DNA from: Chloroflexota bacterium
GTDB lineage: Bacteria > Chloroflexota > Anaerolineae > UBA4142
NCBI GenBank assembly: GCA_016208315.1
Contig: JACQYF010000038.1
Coordinates: 1-64,000 of the forward strand
DNA: 64,000 nt
Reading direction: 5' to 3'
In this document: piece by piece, positions 26,085 through 34,314 of the stretch
Layout of the letters: each line of letters begins with the position of its first letter
Position numbering within the stretch: the first letter of the stretch is position 1
Notes under the pieces: generated by a model
Seen by the model: the letters and a program-made list of their open reading frames with translations, nothing else
Database searches by the model: none
What the model was told of the DNA's origin: nothing
Translations under genes and position numbers: made by a program

Positions 26085-26981
26085 CTATGGGCACGTCGTA
26101 AAGCCCTTTTCGTAAACTTTGCCATCCGGCGTCGTGAAAGGAATGAGGTTGTTGTTCACATCCTGCCAGACGACGCGGGCAAAGTACCAATCGCACGGCG
26201 TACCCGGCGGCACAACCCAGCCACCCGGCGTCACGAGTTCGGTTGTACCGGTGGGAAAGCCCGTCGTAACCAGGGACGTATCGGTGTACGATTTGTTGGG
26301 TTGCTCCGCTCGGTAGATCAGCACGCGCCACGTGATGGTGAAGAGGTTGTTGGTGGTATTCTGAAACGTGGGCCTGAAGGTGAACGTGTTGCCAACTCGG
26401 GGCGGATCCGGGTTCAGTTTTAGATCGCTCACGAATAGTCCCGGCCCGCTCGGCGAAGCCACTGGCGGGGTTGTCGGCGCTGGAGTTGGCGATACGCCCG
26501 GGGCGGTTGCGGCGGTCGTGTCAAGTGGCGGGCAGGTAGTAAAGCCCTTTTCAAAGACCTTGCCGTCGGTGGTCGTGAACGGAACTTGGTTATTGTCGGC
26601 ATCCCGGAAGACGACGCGCGCAAAGTACCAATCGCACGCGGTACCGGACGGCAGGTCCCAATCGCCCAAGGAGCGTTGGTCGCTTGAGCCCGTCGGGAAG
26701 CTGGTGCTCGTCCATGTGGTATCCGTGTAGGATCTGTTCGGCGTGTCAGCCCGGTAGATCAGCACGCGCCAGACGAAATTGAGCGGCTCATTCGCGGTGT
26801 TCTGGAATGAGGGTGTGAAGGTAAAAATGTTGCCGGCTCTGGGCGGATCGGGGTTTAATTTCAGATCGGCGACGTATACTCCCGGCGCCGGCGTGCCCGT
26901 TTGGGCCTGCGCCCGGATGGCGGCGAAAGACAATAGAGCCGCCAATGCTGCGGCAACGAGCATGACCTTTAACTTGGTCAT
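26085..26981 (-). CDS. Secreted protein with two copies of the repeated extracytoplasmic domain
   Basis: A 298-aa protein with a cleavable signal peptide (LVAAALAALLSFAAIRAQAQ) and two ~118-residue repeats joined by a Thr/Pro/Ala linker. Each repeat runs from PGxxVxDLKLNPDPPRxGN through WRVLIYRA and SYTDT to PPGTPCDWYFARV or its equivalent, ending GKVYEKGFTTCP. Two conserved Cys per repeat suggest a disulfide. The repeats are more alike to each other than to the copies at 25301 and 40119, pointing to a recent duplication. GAGGAGAG precedes the ATG. Function unknown. Confidence 0.8.
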   Translation of the reverse strand: MTKLKVMLVAAALAALLSFAAIRAQAQTGTPAPGVYVADLKLNPDPPRAGNIFTFTPSFQNTANEPLNFVWRVLIYRADTPNRSYTDTTWTSTSFPTGSSDQRSLGDWDLPSGTACDWYFARVVFRDADNNQVPFTTTDGKVFEKGFTTCPPLDTTAATAPGVSPTPAPTTPPVASPSGPGLFVSDLKLNPDPPRVGNTFTFRPTFQNTTNNLFTITWRVLIYRAEQPNKSYTDTSLVTTGFPTGTTELVTPGGWVVPPGTPCDWYFARVVWQDVNNNLIPFTTPDGKVYEKGFTTCP

Positions 26982-27249
26982 CGCTTTCTCTCCTCGCGTT
27001 CTGGATTTTTAGCCATACGAACCGTACCACACTCACTCGCGGTAGCCGCACCTCCTCCTTACGCAAGAGTTGCCCGCGCGGACCGGTTCTACGGTCGGTC
27101 ACGCGCGGCGCACGAGTGATGAAACGAGCGAGCGCCGGAAATGTTACTCGCGTTTCGGCAAGGCAGAGAACCTTATGTCGTATTCGAGTGTGGATTGATT
27201 CGCCGTCGAGGAAAGCGGTTATTTTTTCTTAACGTCTACAGCTCCGGCA
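26982..27249. other. Intergenic stretch without a recognisable gene
   Basis: About 270 bases between two minus-strand genes. I see no tRNA, paired tandem repeat or open frame with a ribosome-binding site. A short dyad CTACAGC...GCTGTAG at 27233-27263 overlaps the end of the next gene and could help end its transcript. Confidence 0.5.
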
Positions 27250-27489
27250 CTATTTGCTGTAGAGCCGCTCTTGCAGGTGCTCGATCCGCTGCTCCAAGAT
27301 TTCAATCTGGGAGACGAGTTGGTTGCGCTGGTGAATCTCCTGCGGCGTGTAACCCCCCGGGTACTTGTCCGGCTCGGTGAACGGGTGCGTGTTCGGCGGA
27401 AACAGCCGCAGTTTCTCTTGCTTGAGCTGCGCGAGCTGCTCACGCGCGTGTTTAAGCTCTTCGGCGATTTGTGGATTTGGACTGGCCAT
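27250..27489 (-). CDS. Small coiled-coil protein, unknown function
   Basis: A 79-aa protein beginning MASPNPQIAEELKHARE. Two heptad-rich helices (LKHAREQLAQLKQEKLRL and QLVSQIEILEQRIEHLQERL) flank a Pro/Gly-rich hinge (FPPNTHPF, KYPGGYTPQ). I do not recognise a family. It is supported as a real gene by a consensus promoter 20-50 bases upstream and by GCGAGGTGA before the ATG; an in-frame GTG three codons earlier overlaps that site and is less likely. Confidence 0.7.
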   Translation of the reverse strand: MASPNPQIAEELKHAREQLAQLKQEKLRLFPPNTHPFTEPDKYPGGYTPQEIHQRNQLVSQIEILEQRIEHLQERLYSK

Positions 27490-27507
27490 CTTTTTCACCT
27501 CGCGGAA

Positions 27508-27536
27508 ATTCTAGCGCGAGACAAGCCGCGCGTCAA
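27508..27536 (-). promoter_or_regulatory. Sigma70-type promoter for the small coiled-coil gene
   Basis: Minus strand TTGACG (27536-27531), 17-bp spacer, TAGAAT (27513-27508). Confidence 0.75.
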
Positions 27537-27545
27537 TCGCCCCTC

Positions 27546-27566
27546 GGAATGTGCGTCGCACATTCC
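27546..27566. promoter_or_regulatory. Perfect 21-bp dyad between divergent promoters
   Basis: GGAATGTGCG-T-CGCACATTCC, ten paired bases around one centre base. It lies between the two divergent -35 boxes, ten bases from one and twelve from the other, where a dimeric repressor or activator could act on both genes. It could instead be a dispersed palindrome. Confidence 0.55.
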
Positions 27567-27577
27567 AAGCGATACAC

Positions 27578-27606
27578 TTGACCAAGCGCATCGTTTAAAG
27601 TAAAAT
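27578..27606 (+). promoter_or_regulatory. Promoter giving an apparently leaderless Nudix mRNA
   Basis: TTGACC (27578-27583), 17-bp spacer, TAAAAT (27601-27606). The start site should fall at about 27613, at the GTG/ATG start codons. Confidence 0.7.
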
Positions 27607-27615
27607 GAAAACGTG

Positions 27616-28242
27616 ATGCTCGATCAAGTTCGCCGCGCGCTTGCATTGCCGCGGCCCGGACGCGCCGCGCAGATTCGCATGTCGCCGCGCCCGCGCCCCG
27701 GCGACGTCTTCCCTCTGCCTCCCGAGGTGCACCCGCGGGAGGCGGCGGTCATGATCTTGTTATTCCCGCGCGGCGAGGAGCTGGATTTCTTTTTGACGCG
27801 ACGAACCGAGACGGTCGAGACGCACAAGGGGCAGATTTCGCTGCCCGGCGGCGCGCAAGAGACAGGCGAAGCGCTGCAAGCGACCGCGCTGCGCGAAGCT
27901 TCGGAGGAGTTGGGCATTGATGCCGCGCGGGTGGAAATCTTGGGTGAGCCGCTCACGCCGGTGTACATCCCGGTGAGCGGTTTTCGCGCAACGCCCTTCG
28001 TCGGCTTTACGCCCGTTCGTCCGGACATCACCATCGCCGCGGCGGAAGTCGTGGAGATCATCGAGACGCCGCTCGAACTGATCGTCAACGAGCAGAATGT
28101 GGTCGAAGAGGAATGGACGATTCGCGGCTATACGGGCCTCGTCCCCTTCTTTGCCATCAACGGGCATAAGGTGTGGGGCGCGACCGCGATGGTGTTGGGC
28201 GAGTTTGGGGAGATGCTGAGAAGCGTAATTCGTAATTCGTAA
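27616..28242 (+). CDS. Nudix hydrolase, CoA pyrophosphatase (NudL) type
   Basis: A 208-aa Nudix enzyme. The box GGAQETGEALQATALREASEELGI fits GX5EX7REUXEEXGU when read in two parts, and the preceding FFLTRRTETVETHKGQISLP is the UPF0035 signature that marks CoA diphosphatases, which split CoA to 4'-phosphopantetheine and ADP. GTG at 27613 is an alternative start. The last five residues and the stop (VIRNS-stop) are written in the GTAATTC repeat at 28220. First gene of a probable unit with the aldo/keto reductase. Confidence 0.87.
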   Translation: MLDQVRRALALPRPGRAAQIRMSPRPRPGDVFPLPPEVHPREAAVMILLFPRGEELDFFLTRRTETVETHKGQISLPGGAQETGEALQATALREASEELGIDAARVEILGEPLTPVYIPVSGFRATPFVGFTPVRPDITIAAAEVVEIIETPLELIVNEQNVVEEEWTIRGYTGLVPFFAINGHKVWGATAMVLGEFGEMLRSVIRNS

Positions 28243-28260
28243 ATCAGGAATCGCGAATTC
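28220..28260 (+). repeat. Repeat at the Nudix / aldo-keto reductase junction (GTAATTC class)
   Basis: GTAATTCGTAATTCGTAAATC on the left, GCGAATTCT on the right; the left arm encodes the end of the Nudix gene. Confidence 0.7.
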
Positions 28261-28263
28261 TCT

Positions 28264-29232
28264 ATGGAATATCGTCGGCTGGGTCGGACGGGGTTGAAGG
28301 TTTCAGAGATGTGTCTCGGCACGATGACGTTTGGCTGGACGACGGACGAGCGGAACGCGTACGAGGTGCTCAACGCGTCGTTGGAAGCCGGAATCAATTT
28401 CATTGACACCGCCGACATTTATTCGCGCTGGGCGCCCGGCAATCCCGGCGGCGTCGCCGAAACCTTCATCGGCAACTGGATGCGCGGCAAGCAGCGCGAT
28501 CAATTGATCATCGCCACCAAAGTCCGCGGGCGGATGGGCCTGGGGCCCAACGACGAAGGACTCTCGCGGCTGCACATCATGAGCGCGGCGGAGTCGAGTC
28601 TGCGGCGGCTGCGAACCGATTACGTTGATCTTTATCAACTGCATTGGCCGGACGACGAAACTCCGCTCGAAGAAACGCTGCGCGCGCTGGACGACTTGGT
28701 GCGCGAGGGCAAGGTTCGCTACCTCGGCCTATCGAATTTCGCGGGCTGGCGCATGATGAAGGCCCTGTGGATCGCCGAACGGCAAAATCTCGCGCGCCTG
28801 GTCTGCGTCCAGCCGCACTACAACCTTGTCTGGCGCGCCGAGTTCGAACGCGAGTTGGAGCCGCTCTGCCGCGATCAGGGACTGGGCGTGATTCCCTACA
28901 GCCCGCTGCAAGGCGGTTTCCTCACCGGCAAATATCGCCGGGGGCAGCCGGCGCCGCGCGGCGCACGCGGCGAAGGCAACGAGCGCATGGCGCGCTTTCT
29001 CGGCGACGAACGCAACATGACTTTGGTGGACACGCTGGGAGCGATTGGCCGCGAACGCGGCAAGACGATCCCGCAAGTCGCGATCGCGTGGCTGCTCTCC
29101 CGGCCCAGCATTACCAGTCCGATTATTGGCGCGAACACCGTGGCGCAATTGACCGATTTGCTCGGCGCGGTCGGTCTGCGATTGAGCGCCGAGGAATTGA
29201 AATCTCTGGACGATCTCACAACATGGCAATGA
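28264..29232 (+). CDS. Aldo/keto reductase
   Basis: A 322-aa NADPH-dependent TIM-barrel reductase of the AKR superfamily. Catalytic tetrad: D in FIDTADIYS, Y four residues on, K in IIATKVRG, H in DLYQLHWPD. NADPH-site residues follow in SPIIGANTVAQL. Substrate unknown; the family includes general stress and sugar reductases. Its stop overlaps the start of the phosphatase-DUF3090 gene, so these are co-translated. Confidence 0.88.
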   Translation: MEYRRLGRTGLKVSEMCLGTMTFGWTTDERNAYEVLNASLEAGINFIDTADIYSRWAPGNPGGVAETFIGNWMRGKQRDQLIIATKVRGRMGLGPNDEGLSRLHIMSAAESSLRRLRTDYVDLYQLHWPDDETPLEETLRALDDLVREGKVRYLGLSNFAGWRMMKALWIAERQNLARLVCVQPHYNLVWRAEFERELEPLCRDQGLGVIPYSPLQGGFLTGKYRRGQPAPRGARGEGNERMARFLGDERNMTLVDTLGAIGRERGKTIPQVAIAWLLSRPSITSPIIGANTVAQLTDLLGAVGLRLSAEELKSLDDLTTWQ

Positions 29233-30434
29233 CCGTTTTGCTGCTCGTTCGTCATGCGAGCAACGATTACGTGAAGGAAGGCCGCCTCGCGGGCTGGACG
29301 CCTGGAGTCCACCTCAACGCGGCGGGTCAGCGGGAGGCGGATGCGCTCGCGCAGCGTTTGAATCATATTCCGATTGCGGCGATTTACTCCAGTCCGCTCG
29401 AGCGGGCCGTGGAAACCGCGCAAGCCATTGGCCTATGCCAGCATCTCGAAGTGCAGATTCGTCCCGCGTTGGGCGAACTGGGCACCGGCGAATGGACCGG
29501 CAAGTTGATCAAGGAGTTGGAAGGTGCGGAGCTTTGGAAACAAGTCCAGACAGCGCCCGCCGCGGTCCGTATCCCGGGCGGAGAGAGCTTTGCCGAGATG
29601 CAAACGCGCATGGTCGCCGCGCTAGATGCCATCGTCGCGGCCCATCCCAATCAAGTGGTCGCGGTGGTCTCGCACGCCGATCCGCTCAAATCGGCGATTG
29701 CCCATTACTTGAGCATGGATCTCAATCAGTTTCAGCGCATCGCCATCAGTCCTGCATCCGTCACCGTGTTTTTCTTTGGAGAGCATAGCCCGGTCCTCTT
29801 TCGATTGAACGACAGCGCGAAATTGCCTTCCTTCAAGATCGAGCCGCCGAAGCCGAAGAGCACCCCGGAGGCCCAAGACCCAGAGCGAAAGGAAAAGACA
29901 GCGATGCCTGAGGCAAACATTCTTTACGATCTCAATCCTGTCACGCACATTACGGCAGGTGTGATCGGCAAACCAGGGAAACGAACTTTTTATCTCCAAG
30001 CTCGGCAAAGTCGAACCATCGTCACGCTCATCGCCGAAAAAGAGCAAATGTCCGCGCTCTCGGCTGGGATTGATCAATTACTCGAACGATTAGGCGGCAG
30101 CCGGCACGCGGTCCAAGTGACCGCGACACAGATGGAACTCGCCGAGCCAATCGAGCCATTGTTTCGCATCGGACAGTTGGGCCTGGGCTATGATGCGGAA
30201 CAAAGTCTGCTCGTGCTCGTGGCTTACGAGTTGCCCCAAGAGGAAGACGCGCCCGTCGTCAACGTAGTGCGGTTTTGGGCGACGCAGGACCAAATGCGCG
30301 CGCTCGCGCGTCACGCCGCCGGCATCGTCGCCGCGGGGCGCCCCATCTGTGTCCTATGCGGCCGGCCGATTGATCCTGAGGGGCACTTTTGCCCCAAGCG
30401 CAACGGACATGGAGAACACGCCCCGCTAACGTAG
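29223..30434 (+). CDS. Histidine phosphatase fused to DUF3090
   Basis: A 403-aa protein. Residues 1-205 are a histidine phosphatase with the nucleophile motif LLLVRHASND, the second catalytic site AVVSHADPLKSAIAHYL, and YSSPLERAVETA, matching the MSMEG_4193-type phosphomutase-like family. Residues ~228-403 are DUF3090 (HITAGVIGKPGKRTFYLQ, ICVLCGRPIDPEGHFCPKRN zinc-ribbon-like end). In relatives these are adjacent separate genes; here one frame runs through a charged linker. An internal ATG at 29904 with GAAAGGA upstream could also start DUF3090 alone. ATG 29229 (ATGA overlap) is an alternative start. Confidence 0.85.
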   Translation: MAMTVLLLVRHASNDYVKEGRLAGWTPGVHLNAAGQREADALAQRLNHIPIAAIYSSPLERAVETAQAIGLCQHLEVQIRPALGELGTGEWTGKLIKELEGAELWKQVQTAPAAVRIPGGESFAEMQTRMVAALDAIVAAHPNQVVAVVSHADPLKSAIAHYLSMDLNQFQRIAISPASVTVFFFGEHSPVLFRLNDSAKLPSFKIEPPKPKSTPEAQDPERKEKTAMPEANILYDLNPVTHITAGVIGKPGKRTFYLQARQSRTIVTLIAEKEQMSALSAGIDQLLERLGGSRHAVQVTATQMELAEPIEPLFRIGQLGLGYDAEQSLLVLVAYELPQEEDAPVVNVVRFWATQDQMRALARHAAGIVAAGRPICVLCGRPIDPEGHFCPKRNGHGEHAPLT

Positions 30435-30463
30435 TAGCGGGCTTGCCCCGTCCATACCGACAT

Positions 30464-30486
30464 GTAGGGGCGGGGTCACCCCGCCC
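30464..30486 (+). repeat. GTAGGGGCGGGGTCA palindromic element, copy 1
   Basis: GTAGGGGCGGGG-T-CACCCCGCCC, a near-perfect palindrome, between the DUF3090 fusion and the kinase gene. Further copies at 49622, 49674 and 63402. Confidence 0.85.
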
Positions 30487-30501
30487 TTGCCGAGAGAGAG
30501 A

Positions 30502-31290
30502 ATGTCGCAAGACCCGATCCGAAAAACACGCGCGAATGCGCGCCGACCTCGCATCAGCGGGGCGAAGAATGAAATCAACGTAGCGGAATCGGTCGCGCTG
30601 CTGAAAAGCGGCGCGATGAACGTGCAAGAACTTGTGCCCTGGAGTTCGAACTATACGTTCCTCGTCACGATTTCCGGCGCCGGGCGCCAAGTCCCCGCGA
30701 TCTACAAGCCCAGCCGGGGCGAACGGCCGCTGTGGGATTTTCCCTCCGGCACGTTGGCCAAGCGCGAGTACGCGGCCTACCTGCTCAGCGCCGCGCTCGG
30801 CTGGCCGAATGTTCCGCCGACGGTTCTGCGCGACGGCCCGCAAGGCATCGGCGCGGTCCAGTTGTTCATTGAGGCGGTCGAGGGCGAACATTATTTTACG
30901 CTGCGCGACGCGTACCGCGAAGAAATGAAACGCATCGCCATCTTCGACGCCGTAATCAACAACACGGATCGCAAAGGCGGGCACGTCTTGCTGGGCAAGA
31001 ACGGAACGATCTGGTGCATTGACCACGGCGTCACTTTTCACGAGCATCCGAAACTACGGACGGTGATCTGGGATTTCACCCAAGAACCGATCCCGGCCCC
31101 GATCCTCGACGATCTGCGGTCGCTCCAAGCCAAGCTCGTCCGTCCCGACCCGTTCGCGCAATCCCTCGCGCCGCTGCTTTCGGTGAGAGAAACCGATGCG
31201 CTCTGCGGACGAATTCAAGAACTCGTCGTGAGCGGCGTCTTCCCGGAACCGCCGGAAGATTGGCCGCACATTCCGTGGCCGCCGATCTAG
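30502..31290 (+). CDS. SCO1664-type phosphatidylinositol-kinase-like protein
   Basis: A 262-aa protein of the kinase-like family that accompanies DUF3090 and the phosphatase (TIGR03843 group). VPAIYKPSRGERPLWDFPSG holds the ATP-binding Lys, FDAVINNTDRKGGHVLL is the catalytic loop with Asp and Asn, and WCIDHGVTFHEHP the metal-binding segment. Substrate is unknown for the family. The start ATG follows GAGAGAGA and lies just after the palindrome at 30464. Confidence 0.83.
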   Translation: MSQDPIRKTRANARRPRISGAKNEINVAESVALLKSGAMNVQELVPWSSNYTFLVTISGAGRQVPAIYKPSRGERPLWDFPSGTLAKREYAAYLLSAALGWPNVPPTVLRDGPQGIGAVQLFIEAVEGEHYFTLRDAYREEMKRIAIFDAVINNTDRKGGHVLLGKNGTIWCIDHGVTFHEHPKLRTVIWDFTQEPIPAPILDDLRSLQAKLVRPDPFAQSLAPLLSVRETDALCGRIQELVVSGVFPEPPEDWPHIPWPPI

Positions 31291-31291
31291 A

Positions 31292-31358
31292 AGTTGGAAG
31301 TTCGAAGTTAGATTCCGATTTCTAACTTCGAACTTCCAACTTCTAACTTCCAACTTCC
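31292..31358 (+). repeat. Paired tandem-repeat hairpin before the methyltransferase gene (TTCCAAC class)
   Basis: AGTTGGAAGTTCGAAGTTAG, apex ATTCCGAT, then TTCTAACTTCGAACTTCCAA repeated with TTCTAACTTCCAACTTCC. The arms pair almost perfectly over 20 nt. Confidence 0.9.
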
Positions 31359-31361
31359 GCT

Positions 31362-32171
31362 ATGTCCAACTCTGCAAACGTCGAACGATTTTCCGGTTTT
31401 GCCAAGCGATACGATGCCTATCGTCTTCAATCCCCCGTGATTATTGCCGACATTCTCACCCAGTTGGCTCAGGTCGAGCGTCCGCAACTCGTCGTGGATT
31501 TGGGCAGCGGGACTGGGCTATCGTCCTGCGTTTGGGCCGAGCGCGCGGCTCAAGTGATTGGGGTTGAGCCAAAGGCGGATATGCGGCGACAAGCGGAGAT
31601 TCGAACGGCGGCTCAACCCAATGTCCGTAACATCCGCTACGTGGACGCCGATTCGACGGCAACGGGCTTGGCGGATGGTTGCGCCGACATCGTCACGTGC
31701 TCCCAGTCCTTGCATTGGATGGAGCCGGAACCGACCTTCGCCGAAATCGCGCGCATTCTCCGCGTGGGTGGAGTATTCGCGGCATACGATTGTGATTGGC
31801 CGCCGACGATGAATTGGGAAACCGAACTCGCGTGGGCGAACTTGATGCGCGCTGGATCAGCCACAGGTCAGAAGCGTGGCTGGTATCGTGGCGTGGAAAA
31901 GTGGGCGAAGGAAAAGCATTTGGCGCGCATGGAGGCGAGCGGTCGTTTTCGGTTTGTGCGAGAAATAGTCGTCCACAACACAGAGATGGGCAATGCCGAG
32001 CGATGCGTTGGGTTGGCATTAAGCCAAGGTGAGCTTGCAGAGCTGCTCAAGCATGGCATGAGCGAAACCGAAATCGGGCTGGACGAATTTCGTGCAGTGT
32101 GTGAACGCACAATTGGGGCCGCGCCGATACCGTGGTATTTTTCGTATCGCGTGCGGCTGGGCATAAAATAG
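31362..32171 (+). CDS. Class I SAM-dependent methyltransferase
   Basis: A 269-aa Methyltransf_11-type enzyme. Motif I is VVDLGSGTGLSS, the acidic end of strand 2 is QVIGVEPKADM, and motif IV-like DIVTCSQSLHWMEPE marks the active site region. Substrate cannot be inferred. No Shine-Dalgarno sequence is obvious in the repeat that precedes it. Confidence 0.8.
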   Translation: MSNSANVERFSGFAKRYDAYRLQSPVIIADILTQLAQVERPQLVVDLGSGTGLSSCVWAERAAQVIGVEPKADMRRQAEIRTAAQPNVRNIRYVDADSTATGLADGCADIVTCSQSLHWMEPEPTFAEIARILRVGGVFAAYDCDWPPTMNWETELAWANLMRAGSATGQKRGWYRGVEKWAKEKHLARMEASGRFRFVREIVVHNTEMGNAERCVGLALSQGELAELLKHGMSETEIGLDEFRAVCERTIGAAPIPWYFSYRVRLGIK

Positions 32172-32185
32172 AAGTCCACAACTAT

Positions 32186-32214
32186 TTGACGATATCGCCA
32201 AACTTTGGTAAAAT
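32186..32214 (+). promoter_or_regulatory. Promoter of tRNA-Glu
   Basis: TTGACG (32186-32191), 17-bp spacer, TAAAAT (32209-32214); predicted start about nine bases before the mature tRNA 5' end. Confidence 0.8.
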
Positions 32215-32229
32215 CATCGGCGTCAGTGC

Positions 32230-32302
32230 GCCCCCATCGTCTAGGGGACTAGGACGTGGCCCTTTCAAGGCCAAGACAGGGATTCGAATTCCCTTGGGGG
32301 CA
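32230..32302 (+). tRNA. tRNA-Glu (UUC anticodon)
   Basis: A 73-nt cloverleaf. Acceptor GCCCCCA/TGGGGGC; anticodon stem TGGCC/GGCCA with loop CTTTCAA, giving anticodon TTC for codons GAA/GAG; T arm AGGGA-TTCGAAT-TCCCT. The 3' CCA is not encoded. It has its own promoter and terminator. Confidence 0.97.
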
Positions 32303-32306
32303 CAAT

Positions 32307-32338
32307 CTCCGGCTGAACTATACGCCGGAGTCTTTTTT
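32307..32338 (+). terminator. Terminator of tRNA-Glu
   Basis: Stem CTCCGGC / GCCGGAG with a 10-nt loop, followed by TCTTTTTTT. Confidence 0.9.
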
Positions 32339-32462
32339 TCTCGGTTGCACCGACCCGTAACATTTTCGTGCCCCGAACGTTTACCATCACGGGTGTAGAG
32401 CACCTGTTCTATCACATCAAAGCCGTTCCCCTCACACAGCCCGCACAAAGGAGAAAATCCCG

Positions 32463-33827
32463 ATGGTAAAGAATCTTTCGATATCGCAACTCCGCGCCAA
32501 CTTTAAGGGCCGGGTGATCGCGCCGGACGACCCCGGGTACGACGCGGCGCGCACGGTCTTTGTCGGCGGGATTGACCGCCGGCCCGCCGTGATCGTACGC
32601 GTCGCCGACGCGACGGATGTCGCGCGCGTTATCTCGCTCGCCCGCGAAACTGGAATGGAGCTTGCGGTTCGCGGCGGCGGACATAGTAGTGTCGGGCACA
32701 GCGTCTCGGATGGAGGGTTCGTGCTCGATCTTGGCGATATGCGCGCGCTGGAGATTGACGCCGAAAGACGCACCGCATGGGCCGAGACGGGGTTGACTGC
32801 CGTCGAATACACGACCGCGGCCGATGCTTACGGACTTGCGACCGGATTTGGCGACACCGGCTCGGTTGGGATCGGGGGGCTTACGTTGGGCGGCGGCGTC
32901 GGGTATCTCGTCCGCAAGCACGGACTCACGATTGACAATCTCCTGGCCGCCGATATTGTGACCGCGGACGGCCAACTCCTCCGCGCGGACGCCAAGACGA
33001 ACGCGGACCTCTTTTGGGCGATTCGCGGCGGCGGTGGCAACTTTGGCGTCGCGACCCGTTTCCAGTTCCGCCTGCACGAGGTCGGGACGGTTGTCGGCGG
33101 AATGATGCTTCTGCCCGCAACGCCCGACGTGATTGCCGCGTTCATGGCCGAGGCCGACAATGCGCCCGAAGAACTCTCAACCATCGCTAACGTCATGCCC
33201 GCGCCGCCGATGCCGTTCGTGCCCGCGGAGCATCACGGCAAATTGGTCATCATGGCCTTGATGGTTTACGCCGGCGCGGTCGAGCCGGGCCAGCGCGCCG
33301 TCGCGCCGTTCCGCGCGCTCGCTGCGCCGATCGTGGACATGGTCCGCCCGATGCGCTATCCGGAAATCTATCCGCCCGACGACAGCAGTTATCATCCGAA
33401 AGCGGTGGGACTCACGCTGTTCATTGACCAGGTAGACCGCGCGCTCGCGGAGAAAATCGTCGAGTACCTCCGGGCCTCGGATGCCTCAATGCGCGTGGCG
33501 CAACTGCGGACGCTCGGCGGAGCAATGGCGCGCGTGCCCGCCGGCGACACGGCCTTCGCGCATCGCAGGTCCCGCATCATGGTGAATGTCGCCGCGTTCT
33601 ACGAAGGCCCCGAGGACCGAGTTGTGCGCGACGGCTGGGTTTCTAGTTTTGCGGCGGCGCTGCGACAGAGAGATGACGGTGTGTACGTCAACTTTCTCGG
33701 CGACGAAGGACCAGCGCGCATCCGCGCGGCTTACCCCGGCGCGACGTGGGACCGGCTCGCGGCGATCAAGCGTCGCTACGACCCGACCAACCTCTTTCGG
33801 CTCAACCAGAACATTCCTCCGGCATAA
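32463..33827 (+). CDS. FAD-linked oxidase, berberine-bridge-enzyme-like
   Basis: A 454-aa PCMH-type flavoprotein. The FAD domain has ELAVRGGGHSSVGHS, whose His is the usual 8-alpha-histidyl attachment site; the second site of bicovalent family members (a Cys before the LTLGGG block) is absent, the sequence being GFGDTGSVGIGGLTLGGG. The C-terminal BBE motif YDPTNLFRLNQNI is present. Such enzymes oxidise sugars or secondary metabolites; the substrate is unknown. AAAGGAGAA precedes the ATG. Confidence 0.87.
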   Translation: MVKNLSISQLRANFKGRVIAPDDPGYDAARTVFVGGIDRRPAVIVRVADATDVARVISLARETGMELAVRGGGHSSVGHSVSDGGFVLDLGDMRALEIDAERRTAWAETGLTAVEYTTAADAYGLATGFGDTGSVGIGGLTLGGGVGYLVRKHGLTIDNLLAADIVTADGQLLRADAKTNADLFWAIRGGGGNFGVATRFQFRLHEVGTVVGGMMLLPATPDVIAAFMAEADNAPEELSTIANVMPAPPMPFVPAEHHGKLVIMALMVYAGAVEPGQRAVAPFRALAAPIVDMVRPMRYPEIYPPDDSSYHPKAVGLTLFIDQVDRALAEKIVEYLRASDASMRVAQLRTLGGAMARVPAGDTAFAHRRSRIMVNVAAFYEGPEDRVVRDGWVSSFAAALRQRDDGVYVNFLGDEGPARIRAAYPGATWDRLAAIKRRYDPTNLFRLNQNIPPA

Positions 33828-33938
33828 AGAACCGGTCGGAAACGAACGGAGAAATCACTATGAAGAAACCGTAAGCGAAAGATGGCATGACCGCGTCTAA
33901 ACAAATTCATGTTTTCATACGGAAAGGAAGTGTGCGAT

Positions 33939-34301
33939 ATGTTGAATCTCAACTCCGTCATGATCGGAACGAAACAACCCAAGACGTTAGCGACCTTTTA
34001 TGAAAAGGTCCTGGGCAAGCCAGCGGACATGGTTGATGACGAGAGTGGCTTCTTCGGCTGGCAAGTGGGAAGCTGCAATCTGTCCGTCCTGGACCACTCC
34101 GAAATGGGGGGTAAGACCAAAGATCCCGGACGGGTGATGCTAAACTTTGAGACGTCCCAGGTCAAAGAAGAGTTTGAGCGGATCAAAGCGCTTGGCGCGG
34201 TGGTCATCCGCGCGCCCTATGAAATGGGCGGTGGGTGGATCGCGACCCTGGCCGACCCGGATGGCAACTACTTTCAACTGGTAAGCCCGATGGGGTCGTA
34301 A
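33939..34301 (+). CDS. VOC-superfamily (glyoxalase-like) protein
   Basis: A 120-aa two-module VOC protein: MLNLNSVMIGTKQPKTLATF, RVMLNFETSQVKEEFERIK, and the end ATLADPDGNYFQLVSP, which carries the typical C-terminal Glu position replaced by Gln. Loss of that metal ligand makes a lyase role uncertain. ATG chosen after GGAAAGGAAG; a longer reading from 33909 adds ten residues. Fourteen bases before the next gene, with which it probably forms a unit. Confidence 0.75.
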   Translation: MLNLNSVMIGTKQPKTLATFYEKVLGKPADMVDDESGFFGWQVGSCNLSVLDHSEMGGKTKDPGRVMLNFETSQVKEEFERIKALGAVVIRAPYEMGGGWIATLADPDGNYFQLVSPMGS

Positions 34302-34314
34302 AAGGAGAATTCAC

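Noticed and set aside
26982-27249. Possible structured RNA or riboswitch between two minus-strand genes
   Set aside because: No recognisable aptamer core, no terminator and no paired repeats were found on either strand.
28644-29222. A 193-codon N-terminal extension of the phosphatase-DUF3090 gene
   Set aside because: It overlaps the aldo/keto reductase in another frame and has no domain; the phosphatase fold begins at MAMTVLLLVRH.
33861-33875. Ribosome-binding site followed by a four-codon frame, ATG AAG AAA CCG TAA
   Set aside because: Too short to call a gene; may be the remnant of a lost one after the flavin oxidase, but nothing else supports it.
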